Positions 50,945-60,153 of a stretch of DNA of 64,000 nt are shown piece by piece; position 1 is the first letter of the stretch; the number at the start of each line of letters is the position of its first letter. Under the pieces are notes generated by a model. That model searched no databases. It was not told the origin of the DNA and was given only the letters and a program-made list of their open reading frames with translations. Origin of the DNA: Domibacillus sp. PGB-M46. GTDB taxonomy: Bacteria; Bacillota; Bacilli; Bacillales; Domibacillaceae. The stretch is taken from the NCBI RefSeq assembly GCF_022668875.1, contig NZ_JAKGCR010000004.1, positions 62,001 through 126,000 of the forward strand. The letters are read 5' to 3'. The translations under genes were made by a program, and so were the position numbers.

Positions 50945-52822
50945 TTATTCGCCTGCTTTTTCTGCCAAGTATTCCCATCTTTCCATCATGTGATCAAGCT
51001 TTTCTTTAAGTTCTGTTTCTTCTGCCATTAACAGATTTAATTTCTCAAAATCACTGCCAGCAGTCGCCATTTCCTCTGAGATCGCTGCCAGCCGCTGCTC
51101 TGCGGCTTCCATGTCATCCTCAATCGTTTCCCATTCGCGTGTTTCCGAATACGACATTTTCTTTTTTCGTTCCGGGCGCGGCGGTGCAGCTGCCGCTTTT
51201 GGCTTCGCTTCTTCAACAGGTGCCTCCTGCTTTTCTTCCAAAAACTCAGAGTAGCTTCCGTAGTAAAAATCGACGGTACCCTGCCCTTTGAAAACAAGCA
51301 GCTGGTGACACACTTTATCAAGGAAGTAGCGGTCATGGGATACCGTTACCACTACACCGGAAAAGTGTTCCAAATAGTCTTCTAAAATCGTCAGGGTCTG
51401 CGTGTCGAGATCATTCGTTGGTTCGTCTAGTAAAAGAACGTTTGGTGCGGACATTAAAATATTTAATAAATAAAGGCGCCGCTTTTCCCCGCCTGAAAGC
51501 TTTCGGATCAATGTGCCATGCGTATGCATAGGGAACAAAAACTTTTCCAGCATCTGTGCAGCTGAAACGAAGCTGCCGTCTTTAAGCTGAATTGATTCGG
51601 CGGTTTCCCGAATGTACTCGATCATCCGCATGCTCTCGTCCATATCTTCGTTTTCCTGTGTATAGTATCCGATTTTCACAGTCTGCCCCTGGTCCAGACT
51701 GCCGGCATCTACTGTCTCCCGGCCGGCGATAATATTAAGCAGTGTGGATTTCCCGCTGCCGTTGCGTCCGACAATTCCAATCCGGTCCCCCCGTTTAAAC
51801 AAAAAGGAAAAATCGGTTAAAATCGCCTGGCTGCCAAAAGATTTTTGAATGTTTTGAAGCTCGAGTACTTTTTTGCCAAGACGGGCGCCGCCAAGGTCCA
51901 TTTGAAGGGATTCGCTGCTGTGCTTCTGTTTCACTTCCGCATCCAGGACTTCAAAGCGCTGAATACGGGCTTTTTGTTTGGTTGTGCGGGCTTTGGCTCC
52001 TTTGCGCATCCAGGCAAGCTCTTTTTTAAACAAGCTTTCTTTTTTGCCCTGCTCAAGCGTCTCGTTTTCTTCCCGAATAGCTTTTGATTCGAGGAAGTCT
52101 GCATAATTGCCTTTGTACTCATACAACTTTCCGCGCTCAAGCTCCCAAATTTTATCCGCGACGGCATCGAGAAAATACCGGTCATGCGTAACAAACAGCA
52201 CCGCTTTCTGCGATTTCTTCAAGTATTCCTGAAGCCATTTAATACTGTCATAGTCCAAGTGGTTCGTCGGCTCATCCAAAATAAGCAGATCCGGTGTTTC
52301 AATGAGCGTTTTAGCAAGAGCAGCCCGCTTTTTCTGGCCGCCGGACAGTTCAGACAGCTTTTGCCCAAAATTCGGCAGGCCCAGCTTTGTTAAGATCGTT
52401 TTGGCTTCCGCACTTGTATCCCATGCGCCCAGGTCAGCCATTCGCTGCTGCTGCTTCATAAGCTCCTGCTGCACCGATTCGTCTTCGGCATTTTCCTGCA
52501 GCCGAAGAAGCGCCCGCTCATACTCTTTAATTGCCGAAAAAACCGGTGATTGGCTGGCATATAAATAATCCATAATAGTCAGGTTTTCATCAAAGTCCGG
52601 ATTTTGGGACAGGTAGGAAATCGAATAGTCATTCGGATGGTCCTTTTTTCCTTCGTCCCAGTCATCCAGGCCGGCAATCACGTTTAAAAGTGTTGTTTTG
52701 CCAGTTCCATTGATACCGAGAATACCAATTTTATCTCCTTCTGTGATCGAAAAAGAAATATGCTGAAACAGCTCTTTTTCCCCTACTGTTTTTGTTACGC
52801 CTTCCATTGTAAAAACGTTCAT
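50945..52822 (-). CDS. yfmR: ABC-F ATPase, Uup/YfmR type
   Basis: A 625-residue tandem ABC-F protein. NBD1: GINGTGKTT, LSELSGGQKKRAALAK and LLILDEPTNHLDYD. NBD2: GRNGSGKST, LSGGEKRRLYLLNIL and VLLLDEPTNDLDTQ. The C-terminus (about 545-625) is a Lys/Glu coiled coil, the Uup-type DNA/ribosome-binding arm. The start at 52822 (AAGGGGAAAA upstream) gives MNVFTMEGVTKTVGEK. The Uup group resolves stalled ribosomes, for example on polyproline, alongside EF-P. Both ATP sites look intact, unlike the other ABC-F gene here. Confidence 0.93.
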   Translation of the reverse strand: MNVFTMEGVTKTVGEKELFQHISFSITEGDKIGILGINGTGKTTLLNVIAGLDDWDEGKKDHPNDYSISYLSQNPDFDENLTIMDYLYASQSPVFSAIKEYERALLRLQENAEDESVQQELMKQQQRMADLGAWDTSAEAKTILTKLGLPNFGQKLSELSGGQKKRAALAKTLIETPDLLILDEPTNHLDYDSIKWLQEYLKKSQKAVLFVTHDRYFLDAVADKIWELERGKLYEYKGNYADFLESKAIREENETLEQGKKESLFKKELAWMRKGAKARTTKQKARIQRFEVLDAEVKQKHSSESLQMDLGGARLGKKVLELQNIQKSFGSQAILTDFSFLFKRGDRIGIVGRNGSGKSTLLNIIAGRETVDAGSLDQGQTVKIGYYTQENEDMDESMRMIEYIRETAESIQLKDGSFVSAAQMLEKFLFPMHTHGTLIRKLSGGEKRRLYLLNILMSAPNVLLLDEPTNDLDTQTLTILEDYLEHFSGVVVTVSHDRYFLDKVCHQLLVFKGQGTVDFYYGSYSEFLEEKQEAPVEEAKPKAAAAPPRPERKKKMSYSETREWETIEDDMEAAEQRLAAISEEMATAGSDFEKLNLLMAEETELKEKLDHMMERWEYLAEKAGE

Positions 52823-52896
52823 GGTTTTCCCCTTTTCATGCTGGTCTTTTTTCATTTTACCATTCTTACCTGTATAATGGACCCGAGGTGGTTGAA

Positions 52897-53463
52897 TTGG
52901 TTAAAACGATTTTGCTCTCCGGCTACAAAAGCCATGAGCTTGGCATATGGGATCAAAAACACCCTGGCATTTCCGTGATCAAACTTGCCCTTGAGGGGCG
53001 GCTGCGTACGCTTATTGACGAGGGGCTTCAGTGGGTGATTATCGGAGGACAGCCCGGCGTGGAGCTGTGGGGAGCGGAAGTGGTTTTTTCCTTGAAAGAA
53101 GAGTTTCCGGACTTAAAGCTCGGTGTTCTAACCCCTTTTTTAGAGCAGGAAAAAAACTGGAAGGAAGAACGGCAGGATTACTATAACAGCATTATCGACC
53201 AGGCCGATTTTGTAGATGCCGTATCTAAAAAGCCGTACATAGGGCCCTGGCAGTTCAAAGCGAGAGATGAGTTTTCACTCGACAATACGGACGCGCTTCT
53301 GCTCGTTTACGATGAAGAAAGAGAAGGGTCGCCCAAGTTTTTAAAAGCAGCAGCGGATAAACGGACGGAACAAGGCGATTATGCGGTTTTCATGATCACG
53401 ATGTATGACCTGCAGACAGCAGCGGAAGAGCTGCAGGAGCGGGAGCGTACCGACTTTTATTAA
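52897..53463 (+). CDS. ypsA: YpsA-family protein (DUF1273/UPF0398, SLOG fold)
   Basis: A 188-residue protein, LLSGYKSHELGIWDQKHPGI, VIIGGQPGVELWGAEVV and KARDEFSLDNTDALLLVYDEEREGSPKF. This SLOG-superfamily family influences cell division and filament formation in B. subtilis. TTG at 52897 is preferred: GAGGTGG ends 5 bases upstream, whereas GTG at 52888 lies inside that site. Divergent from the Uup gene. Ends at a shared terminator. Confidence 0.9.
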   Translation: MVKTILLSGYKSHELGIWDQKHPGISVIKLALEGRLRTLIDEGLQWVIIGGQPGVELWGAEVVFSLKEEFPDLKLGVLTPFLEQEKNWKEERQDYYNSIIDQADFVDAVSKKPYIGPWQFKARDEFSLDNTDALLLVYDEEREGSPKFLKAAADKRTEQGDYAVFMITMYDLQTAAEELQERERTDFY

Positions 53464-53483
53464 ATCGGCAGCATGACCCGTAA

Positions 53484-53517
53484 AAAAAGGAACCTGATTC
53501 AGGTTCCTTTTTTGATT
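53484..53517. terminator. Bidirectional terminator between ypsA and purT
   Basis: Stem AAAAAAGGAACCTGA / TCAGGTTCCTTTTTT. Confidence 0.92.
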
Positions 53518-53525
53518 GCATCGTT

Positions 53526-54698
53526 TTATTTATATTCCACTGTAATATGAGCGGCAGCGTTCTCTGCCTGTTCACGCGCTTGCCCGACTGTTTCAGCACT
53601 GTTTAGCACAACAGCCATGCGGCGGCCTTTTTTTGTTTCCGGCTTTCCAAACACACGCACCTGCGTGTCGGGTGCTGCCAGTGCTTTTTCAACCCCTTTA
53701 ATTTCATAAGAAGACTGCTCTTCCCAAGCTTTGATCGTACGGCTCGCGCCAGGTGAAAGAAGGCGGATTCCTGGAATCGGAAAACCAAGGACAGCCCGGA
53801 TGTGGATGGCAAACTCAGATAAATCCTGGGTTACCATGGTCACCATTCCGGTATCGTGCGGACGCGGTGATACCTCGCTAAAGTAAATGCCGTTTTCGGT
53901 AATAAACAGCTCCACGCCAAATAAACCATAACCGCCAAGCGCATCTGTTATTTTTTGAGCAATTGCTTCTGCTTCTGCGATCTGGCCCTCCGTCATGTGA
54001 TGCGGCTGCCATGATTCGATATAATCGCCGTCTTCTTGAATATGGCCGATTGGCGCACAGAAGGCCGTGCCGGAAACGGAACGGACGGTTAACAATGTAA
54101 TTTCGGATTCAAACGTAATAAACTCTTCTACAATGACCCGTGTTTTTTTCGCCCGTCCTCCTTCAAGCGCGATATTCCAGGAAGACTCTATCTCTTCTTT
54201 TGAGCGGCAGACGCTTTGTCCTTTGCCGGATGAACTCATAATCGGCTTAATCACACATGGTGTACCGATCGTCTCTACCGCTTCCTGCAGCTCTTCAAGC
54301 GTATTGGCAAAAGCATATTTTGCAGTAGGCAGTCCCAGTGTTTCGCTGGCAAGACGGCGGATTCCTTCGCGGTCCATCGTTAAATTTGCGGCTTTCGCTG
54401 TTGGCACGACATGATATCCTTCTTCCTCCAGCTCGATTAGTGTCTCAGTCGCAATGGCTTCAATTTCCGGAATAATAAAGTCGGGCTTTTCCTGTTCAAT
54501 TAGGGCACGCAGCGCTACCCCGTCCAGCATATTGATTACATGGGAGGAATGGGCAACCTGCATGGCGGGCGCCTGCGCGTAACGGTCTACCGCAATCGTT
54601 TTTACGCCAAGCCGCTGTGCTTCAATCACCACTTCCTTACCCAATTCTCCCGACCCGAGCATCATAATCGTTTTTGTTTTTAATCCAGTCATCTTCAT
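53526..54698 (-). CDS. purT: Formate-dependent phosphoribosylglycinamide formyltransferase 2
   Basis: A 390-residue ATP-grasp enzyme that adds formate to GAR in purine synthesis. Start region [39 protein letters not shown] (ATP-grasp loop), [20 protein letters not shown] and [14 protein letters not shown] are typical. ATG at 54698 or 54692 follows TAAGGAG; both are shorter than the open frame, which continues upstream into the leader without a site. A PurR-box-like element overlaps the promoter region. Confidence 0.93.
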   Translation of the reverse strand: MKMTGLKTKTIMMLGSGELGKEVVIEAQRLGVKTIAVDRYAQAPAMQVAHSSHVINMLDGVALRALIEQEKPDFIIPEIEAIATETLIELEEEGYHVVPTAKAANLTMDREGIRRLASETLGLPTAKYAFANTLEELQEAVETIGTPCVIKPIMSSSGKGQSVCRSKEEIESSWNIALEGGRAKKTRVIVEEFITFESEITLLTVRSVSGTAFCAPIGHIQEDGDYIESWQPHHMTEGQIAEAEAIAQKITDALGGYGLFGVELFITENGIYFSEVSPRPHDTGMVTMVTQDLSEFAIHIRAVLGFPIPGIRLLSPGASRTIKAWEEQSSYEIKGVEKALAAPDTQVRVFGKPETKKGRRMAVVLNSAETVGQAREQAENAAAHITVEYK

Positions 54699-54756
54699 AT
54701 TCTCCTTAACATCCGCCATTGGTGGCTTTTTCTCTTCTTTTTCTGTTTCCGAATCC

Positions 54757-54785
54757 ATTATAACACGCAAATAACGAACATATTC
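54757..54785 (-). promoter_or_regulatory. purT promoter region with PurR-box-like element
   Basis: Minus-strand -10 TATAAT (54757-54762). On the plus strand AATAACGAACATA (54770-54782) matches 12 of 13 positions of the PurBox AWWWCCGAACWWT. A weaker opposite-facing element may lie near 54805-54815. Confidence 0.45.
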
Positions 54786-54879
54786 ATTTGAATGCCAATA
54801 AATTATTCGCCTGACGGAACACGTTAACTTTTTAAAAAAGAGGGAAAACAGAAAACAGAATAAGAAAGCGGGTGACGGA

Positions 54880-55800
54880 ATGATACAGAGCGATACAAAT
54901 ACATGCCTGTTATGTGAAAACGAGCAGTCTTTAATACCAATCAAACAGCACTTTATGTGCAGCGAATGCCTGGATGAAGGAAATGACTGGCGGCTGGCAC
55001 AATGGGAATCGTGGTTTCAAAAGCGGATCAGCCGGTATTTGCATTTATGCCATAAATGCTTAAAAACGGATGATATCGAAGCAGTTCATCAAGCCCGGGT
55101 AACAGGAAGAAAGATCCTGGCTTTACTCCAGTTTTTAAACGTACCTAAAAATCATTCTGTTATAAAAGGGTTAAAAAACATCCATTCTTTGCTTAACCCG
55201 GTGCGTGAAGCCGATGTGTTTTTAGAGGCATTTGAGAGCCGGAACCATAAGGTTCACCAGCAGCTTTTTAAAAAGGTCCGCAAAAAACGAAAAAAGCTGC
55301 AAAAAAAGCTGCAGCAAGGCCTGCCTCCATTAATCGAAAAAGCGAGCCGCCGGCTGTCAGCTTTTGCTGCGGAGGAAATGCCTTTTTACGCATTATCCAT
55401 TGACCCGGAGGCCCAAATCCTTTTGTTTGAAAACCAATTCAACGATAAAATTGAGCGATACAAGCAGTCCGTGGACGCATATGGGAAGCGGGCACCTGAA
55501 TCCATTAAAGCTCTTCACAAAGTACGAATTCAATCTAAAGCGCTCCGCTACATGTACGCAGAGCTCGGCAGCTTGCTGGGACAGGACTTTTCAAAAAAAG
55601 AAAAGCATTACAAAGACATTCAAAGCCAGTTTGGCGAGATTAACGATGTGCAGGACTGGCTGAATAAGCTGGATCGTTACCAAAACAAGCTGGATGCTTC
55701 TGAAGAAGAAGTGGCTGCTGTCGAAAAAAAGTGGCAGAACCGATTAAAAGTGCTTCTCGAGGAAGTCGAACTTATACTCGTAGAAAACCGGGCAGGCTAA
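54880..55800 (+). CDS. CHAD-domain protein with N-terminal Cys-knuckle
   Basis: A 306-residue protein. The first 35 residues hold CLLCENEQ...[10 protein letters not shown], two CxxC pairs like a zinc ribbon. The rest is a CHAD (conserved histidine alpha-helical) domain with [19 protein letters not shown] and [19 protein letters not shown] repeats, and Lys-rich helices such as [21 protein letters not shown] domains bind inorganic polyphosphate and often accompany CYTH triphosphatases or polyphosphate kinases. Neither is next to it. The zinc knuckle is unusual for the family as I know it. AAAGCGGGTGACGG precedes the ATG. Confidence 0.8.
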   Translation: MIQSDTNTCLLCENEQSLIPIKQHFMCSECLDEGNDWRLAQWESWFQKRISRYLHLCHKCLKTDDIEAVHQARVTGRKILALLQFLNVPKNHSVIKGLKNIHSLLNPVREADVFLEAFESRNHKVHQQLFKKVRKKRKKLQKKLQQGLPPLIEKASRRLSAFAAEEMPFYALSIDPEAQILLFENQFNDKIERYKQSVDAYGKRAPESIKALHKVRIQSKALRYMYAELGSLLGQDFSKKEKHYKDIQSQFGEINDVQDWLNKLDRYQNKLDASEEEVAAVEKKWQNRLKVLLEEVELILVENRAG

Positions 55801-55835
55801 TGTATGCCAATCCTGCCGCGCATTGAAATAATGAT

Positions 55836-55866
55836 AAAAAAGCCGCCAACAGGCGGCTTTTTTATC
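55836..55866. terminator. Bidirectional terminator between CHAD gene and nagP
   Basis: Stem AAAAAAGCCGCC / GGCGGCTTTTTT. Confidence 0.92.
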
Positions 55867-57304
55867 ATCCCTTATTTCGTATACGGGCAACTTCATCCGC
55901 CACAAACTGTACATTCGTGCCGACAATGACTTGAATACTGTTCGGGCCTACAATATGGGTGCCCGGCACACCGGTTGATTTGATTTTTACTTCGTCTACT
56001 GCTTTCATATCTCTGACTTCAACGCGCAGACGGGTCACACAGTTATCAATGGAAACAACATTGGCGTCACCGCCCAGCCCTTCGTAAATGACGGCTGCCA
56101 TTTTCACGAATCGGCTTCCTGAAGCAGTATCTTCAATTTGTGCTGTTTCTTCTTCCCGCCCCGGTGTTTTCAAATCAAACTTTTGAATTAAAAACCGGAA
56201 CATAACGTAATAAATCAGGCCAAAGACAAGACCCTGTAAAAGCAGCATATACGGCATGTTGGCGAGCGGCAGCCTTGAACTGAGTACAAAATCAACAAGC
56301 CCTGCACTAAAGCCGAAGCCTGCGGTCCAGTGGAAAAACGCAGCTACTGCAAGAGACAGCCCGGTCAATGCCGCATGCACGACATATAGCGCCGGTGCTA
56401 AAAACATAAAGGAGAATTCCAGCGGTTCTGTCACACCAGTGAAAAAGGACGCGAATCCAGCCGCAAGCAATAGAGACGCAGCCTGCTTTTTCCGCTTCGT
56501 TTTGGCTGTATGATACATCGCCAGCGCCGCAGCCGGAAGACCGAACATCATCACCGGGAAAAATCCCGCCTGGTACATCCCAGTTACACCTTTTTCACCA
56601 GTTCCGGACCAAAAATTGCCGATATCATTAATCCCCGCTACATCAAACCAAAAAACAGAGTTTAAAGCGTGGTGAAGACCGGTTGGAATCAGGAGACGGT
56701 TGAAAAAGCCGTACAAGCCGGCACCAATAAAATCAAGCTTGCTGATCGCCGTTCCAAATGAGACGAGTGCTGTGAAGATAACAGGCCAGACAAAAAACAA
56801 TACACCGGAGATAACAAGCATCGCCACCGCCGTCATAATCGGCACGAGACGTTTGCCGCTGAAAAAAGCAAGCGCATCATGAAGCTGCACATGACTAAAC
56901 CGGTTATACATCACAGAAGCCACAATACCCGATAAAATACCGATAAACTGATTCCCGATTTTTTCAAATGCCGCATTGACGTTTTCAGGGTCCGTCCCTT
57001 GCAGCATGGCCACCGAATCGGTTGACAGGAGTGTAGTAACTACGAGATAAGCAACCAGCCCGCTTAGCGCTGCCGATCCATCTTTGTCTTTTGACATGCC
57101 AAGCGCAACCCCGACTGCAAACAAAATCGCCATATTATCAATAATGGACGATCCCGCTTTAATTAAGAAAGCGGCGGCCGCATTGTCTGCTCCCCATCCG
57201 GCCGGATCAATCCAGTAGCCGATTCCCATCAAAATCGCGGCAGCCGGAAGTACAGCTACCGGCAGCATTAACGAACGGCCAATATTTTGCAGATATTTCA
57301 TCAT
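55865..57304 (-). CDS. nagP: PTS N-acetylglucosamine-specific EIICB component
   Basis: A 479-residue PTS transporter. The EIIC domain (about 1-370) has 10 hydrophobic helices with GLHHALNSVFWFDVAGINDIGNFWSG, FFTGVTEPLEFSFMFLAPALY and related motifs. The EIIB domain at the C-terminus carries the phosphocysteine NCVTRLRVEV. EIIA is missing, so an external EIIA (for example glucose) must serve it. Divergent from nagA-nagB-nagR, with NagR-type dre sites and a cre site in between. Confidence 0.93.
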   Translation of the reverse strand: MMKYLQNIGRSLMLPVAVLPAAAILMGIGYWIDPAGWGADNAAAAFLIKAGSSIIDNMAILFAVGVALGMSKDKDGSAALSGLVAYLVVTTLLSTDSVAMLQGTDPENVNAAFEKIGNQFIGILSGIVASVMYNRFSHVQLHDALAFFSGKRLVPIMTAVAMLVISGVLFFVWPVIFTALVSFGTAISKLDFIGAGLYGFFNRLLIPTGLHHALNSVFWFDVAGINDIGNFWSGTGEKGVTGMYQAGFFPVMMFGLPAAALAMYHTAKTKRKKQAASLLLAAGFASFFTGVTEPLEFSFMFLAPALYVVHAALTGLSLAVAAFFHWTAGFGFSAGLVDFVLSSRLPLANMPYMLLLQGLVFGLIYYVMFRFLIQKFDLKTPGREEETAQIEDTASGSRFVKMAAVIYEGLGGDANVVSIDNCVTRLRVEVRDMKAVDEVKIKSTGVPGTHIVGPNSIQVIVGTNVQFVADEVARIRNKG

Positions 57305-57333
57305 GAATATCCATCCCCCTTAAAAAGTAAATT

Positions 57334-57347
57334 AGAAAACGGTTTCG
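57334..57347 (-). promoter_or_regulatory. cre site upstream of nagP
   Basis: AGAAAACGGTTTCG, near-palindromic, matches 12 of 14 cre positions; 30 bp before the nagP start, suited for CcpA roadblock/repression. Confidence 0.65.
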
Positions 57348-57372
57348 TTAACAGCACTTTATCACGCGTTAA

Positions 57373-57393
57373 GTATAGATGTCTATACCAATT
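57373..57393 (-). promoter_or_regulatory. NagR dre-type operator near nagP
   Basis: TGTCTATACCAATT (57380-57393) is the inverse of the dre element AATTGGTATAGACA. It sits over the TAGACA-type -35 of the putative nagP promoter and is itself part of a larger palindrome GTATAGA-TG-TCTATAC. Confidence 0.75.
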
Positions 57394-57443
57394 AATGAAA
57401 TTTTAAAAGTATAACCCCGTAAATTTTGAGAATAAAGCTGACA

Positions 57444-57479
57444 ATTGGTATAGACAACTAGTTTTTAATCGGTTACACT
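57444..57479 (+). promoter_or_regulatory. NagR dre-type operator and promoter of nagA
   Basis: AATTGGTATAGACAAC (57444-57458) covers the -35 TAGACA (57451-57456), 17 bp, then TACACT (57474-57479). The two dre sites face each other across the divergent region, one for each promoter. Confidence 0.8.
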
Positions 57480-57513
57480 GAAATTAAACATATACAAAAT
57501 GAGGTGCTGTAAA

Positions 57514-58683
57514 ATGAAGGAATATGTGATAAAAGGCGGCTCCGTTTATGCAGAAAACGAAGTATTTTCTCCTGGATTTGTTCATATAACAAACGGGAAA
57601 ATTGCTGCTGCAGGCCCCTTGTCAGCGTGTCCATCTGACGTGCCGTCTATTTCCACTTCTGCTGAGTCAATGATTCTGCCTGGAGCCGTTGACATTCATA
57701 TTCACGGTGCAGCCGGTGCCGATACAATGGATGCCACACAGGCTTCCCTGCATAAAATGGCGGCGTATCTTCCATCCGAAGGCACTACCACTTTTTTGCC
57801 GACGACTATGACACAAGCAAAAGAAGCAATTGAACAAGCGCTAAACTGCTTTTCACATTATGAACAAAAGCCGGGTGAAGCAGAAATAGCGGGTATTCAT
57901 TTAGAAGGCCCTTTTATTTCTCCAAAACACCCTGGCGCCCAGCCGCGTGAAGCGATTCAGAAGCCGGACGTAGAGCAGTTTCAAAAATGGAATACGCTCT
58001 CCGGTGAAAAGGTCCGCCTCGTTACACTGGCACCCGAAGAAAAATACGGAATGGACCTTGTCGCTTATTTAACACAATCAGGTGTTACCGCATCCGCCGG
58101 CCATACCGATGCTACATTTGATGAACTCTGCAGGGCGGCCGAAGCCGGACTGACCCATATCACCCATCTCTATAATGGAATGCGGGGCATGCACCACCGT
58201 GAACCCGGTACTGCCGGAGGTGCCTTGCTTCACAGCGGGCTTTATGTGGAAATGATCGTGGACGGCATTCATATCCATCCGCAGATGGTGCGTCTTGCCT
58301 TCGAACAAAAAACAGCGGACCGGACTATATTGATTACGGATTCTATGCGCGCTAAAGGCGTACCGGACGGAGAGTATGAGCTTGGCGGACAGGCGGTCAC
58401 CGTCCAAAACGGGAGGGCTGTTCTTGAAGACGGTACCCTGGCCGGCAGCACGTTATCTATGCAGGGAGCCATTCAAAACATGCGGAAGTTTACGGACTGC
58501 ACGATACGGGATATTGTTAAAATGACCGCTGAAAATCCAGCTAAGCAGGTACGGCTGTTCGAGCGAAAAGGAAGTATTGCACCAGGAAAAGACGCCGACC
58601 TTGTCGTGTACGATGGACAGTTTTGTGTACAAAAAACGATTTGCCGCGGCGTTGTGGCATTCGAAAAGGAGAGGGAAAAATGA
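57514..58683 (+). CDS. nagA: N-acetylglucosamine-6-phosphate deacetylase
   Basis: A 389-residue amidohydrolase. Metal site motif PGAVDIHIHGAAGADTMDA, IHLEGPFISPKHPGAQ, TASAGHTDATFDELC and HITHLYNGMRGMHHREPG are family hallmarks. LITDSMRAKGVPDG provides the catalytic Asp. ATG at 57514 follows GAGGTG by 7 bases. It removes acetate from GlcNAc-6-P. The stop overlaps the nagB start by 4 bases. Confidence 0.96.
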   Translation: MKEYVIKGGSVYAENEVFSPGFVHITNGKIAAAGPLSACPSDVPSISTSAESMILPGAVDIHIHGAAGADTMDATQASLHKMAAYLPSEGTTTFLPTTMTQAKEAIEQALNCFSHYEQKPGEAEIAGIHLEGPFISPKHPGAQPREAIQKPDVEQFQKWNTLSGEKVRLVTLAPEEKYGMDLVAYLTQSGVTASAGHTDATFDELCRAAEAGLTHITHLYNGMRGMHHREPGTAGGALLHSGLYVEMIVDGIHIHPQMVRLAFEQKTADRTILITDSMRAKGVPDGEYELGGQAVTVQNGRAVLEDGTLAGSTLSMQGAIQNMRKFTDCTIRDIVKMTAENPAKQVRLFERKGSIAPGKDADLVVYDGQFCVQKTICRGVVAFEKEREK

Positions 58684-59423
58684 AGATCATCCGCGTTTCC
58701 GACTATGAAGCAATGAGCAAACGAGCCGCAGATGTTTTAATAAAAAAGATCAAAAAACTTCCCGCTCCTGTTATCGGCCTGGCGACAGGATCTACACCGA
58801 AAGGGATGTACGAGCAGTTCATTTCTGCACATCAAAATGAAGGCATTTCCTTTCGGCATGTGACGACCTTTAATTTAGATGAATATATCGGACTGCCGCC
58901 GTCTGATCCGAACAGCTACCATTCTTTTATGCAGGAAACCTTTTTTCAGCATGTTGATATCCCATTTGAAAATATCCATATACCTAATGGAGAAGCGTCT
59001 CTTTTAGAAAATGAGTGTACCCGGTATGAAGCGCTCATTGATAAAAAAGAAATCGATGTGCAGGTGCTCGGCATCGGCGAAAACGGGCATATTGGCTTTA
59101 ACGAGCCAGGCACATCCTTCGACCAAATCACCCATGTGACGACACTGACCGATTCTACCCGGCAGGCAAACGCCCGGTTTTTCCAATCGGCAGAAGCAGT
59201 TCCGAAGCAGGCGATTACAATGGGAATTGCATCTATTATGAAAAGCCGTGAGATTCTTTTGCTTGCCTCAGGCTTGCGAAAAGCAGAAGCAGTCGCGCGC
59301 TTGTTTTCAGGAAATATCTCAGAAGATTTCCCGGCGTCTGTACTGCACCTTCACCCATGTGTTACAATAATAGCAGACAACGAAGCGCTTTCATTGTCGA
59401 ATATGGAAGGAAAAACGATATGA
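58680..59423 (+). CDS. nagB: Glucosamine-6-phosphate deaminase
   Basis: A 247-residue isomerase/deaminase. GLATGSTPKGMYEQF, TFNLDEYIGLPPSDPNSYHSFM (catalytic Asp), LGIGENGHIGFNEPGTSF and TRQANARFF are diagnostic. It makes fructose-6-phosphate and ammonia. ATG at 58680 overlaps the nagA stop (ATGA), and its own stop overlaps nagR by 4 bases. Confidence 0.96.
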   Translation: MKIIRVSDYEAMSKRAADVLIKKIKKLPAPVIGLATGSTPKGMYEQFISAHQNEGISFRHVTTFNLDEYIGLPPSDPNSYHSFMQETFFQHVDIPFENIHIPNGEASLLENECTRYEALIDKKEIDVQVLGIGENGHIGFNEPGTSFDQITHVTTLTDSTRQANARFFQSAEAVPKQAITMGIASIMKSREILLLASGLRKAEAVARLFSGNISEDFPASVLHLHPCVTIIADNEALSLSNMEGKTI

Positions 59424-60142
59424 TTGACAAACGCTCGCCTGTGCCAATTTACTATCAGCTTGAACATGTGATTCGCCAGCAAATCGATACGGGTGAATTA
59501 CAGCCTGGTGACCTCATTCCTTCTGAACGGGAGTATGCCGAGCAGCTTGATGTCAGCCGGATGACCGTACGGCAGGCCATTACAAACCTCGTAAACGAAG
59601 GACTGCTGTACCGGCAAAAAGGCCGCGGCACGTTTGTGGCAGAACAAAAATTAGAACAAAACCTTTCTGGACTCACGAGTTTTACCGAAGATATGAGATC
59701 GCGGGGAATGGTCCCTGGCAGCACACTGCTTGCATTTCAAATTGTGCCGGCGGACAAAAAAGTGGCAGACCGGCTGTCGCTCGCTGAACATGCGCCTGTG
59801 TATGAAATCAAACGAATCCGGCTGGCTGATGAAGTGCCAATGGCCCTGGAGACTGTATATATGTCTGCCAACTTAATCAAAGGCTTAAGCGAAGCCATTA
59901 TTACGGCTTCTCTTTACCACCATATAGAAGAAGAACTCGGCCTTGAGATTGGGCGTGCCGTTCAATCAATGGAGTCTGCGATCGTCAGCGAAGCAGAGCG
60001 GCCGCATCTGCTTGTGCCAAAAGGAGCGCCTGTTTTGCTCATTGAACGGCATACCTTCTTAAAAGACGGTACACCCCTTGAATATGTGAAGTCATCCTAC
60101 CGCGCGGACCGCTACAAGTTCACGATCGACATAAACCGGTAA
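59420..60142 (+). CDS. nagR: GntR/HutC-family repressor of GlcNAc utilisation
   Basis: A 240-residue regulator. N-terminal winged helix (PIYYQLEHVIRQQIDTGELQPGDLIPSEREYAEQLDVSRMTVRQAITNLVNEGLLYRQKGRGTFVAE) is the GntR DNA-binding fold. The C-terminal UTRA effector domain (SGLTSFTEDMRSRGMVPGSTLL...PLEYVKSSYRADRYKF) binds a GlcN/GlcNAc phosphate. It likely binds the two dre sites between nagP and nagA. ATG at 59420 overlaps nagB. Confidence 0.93.
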   Translation: MIDKRSPVPIYYQLEHVIRQQIDTGELQPGDLIPSEREYAEQLDVSRMTVRQAITNLVNEGLLYRQKGRGTFVAEQKLEQNLSGLTSFTEDMRSRGMVPGSTLLAFQIVPADKKVADRLSLAEHAPVYEIKRIRLADEVPMALETVYMSANLIKGLSEAIITASLYHHIEEELGLEIGRAVQSMESAIVSEAERPHLLVPKGAPVLLIERHTFLKDGTPLEYVKSSYRADRYKFTIDINR

Positions 60143-60153
60143 AGGAGCGGGAT

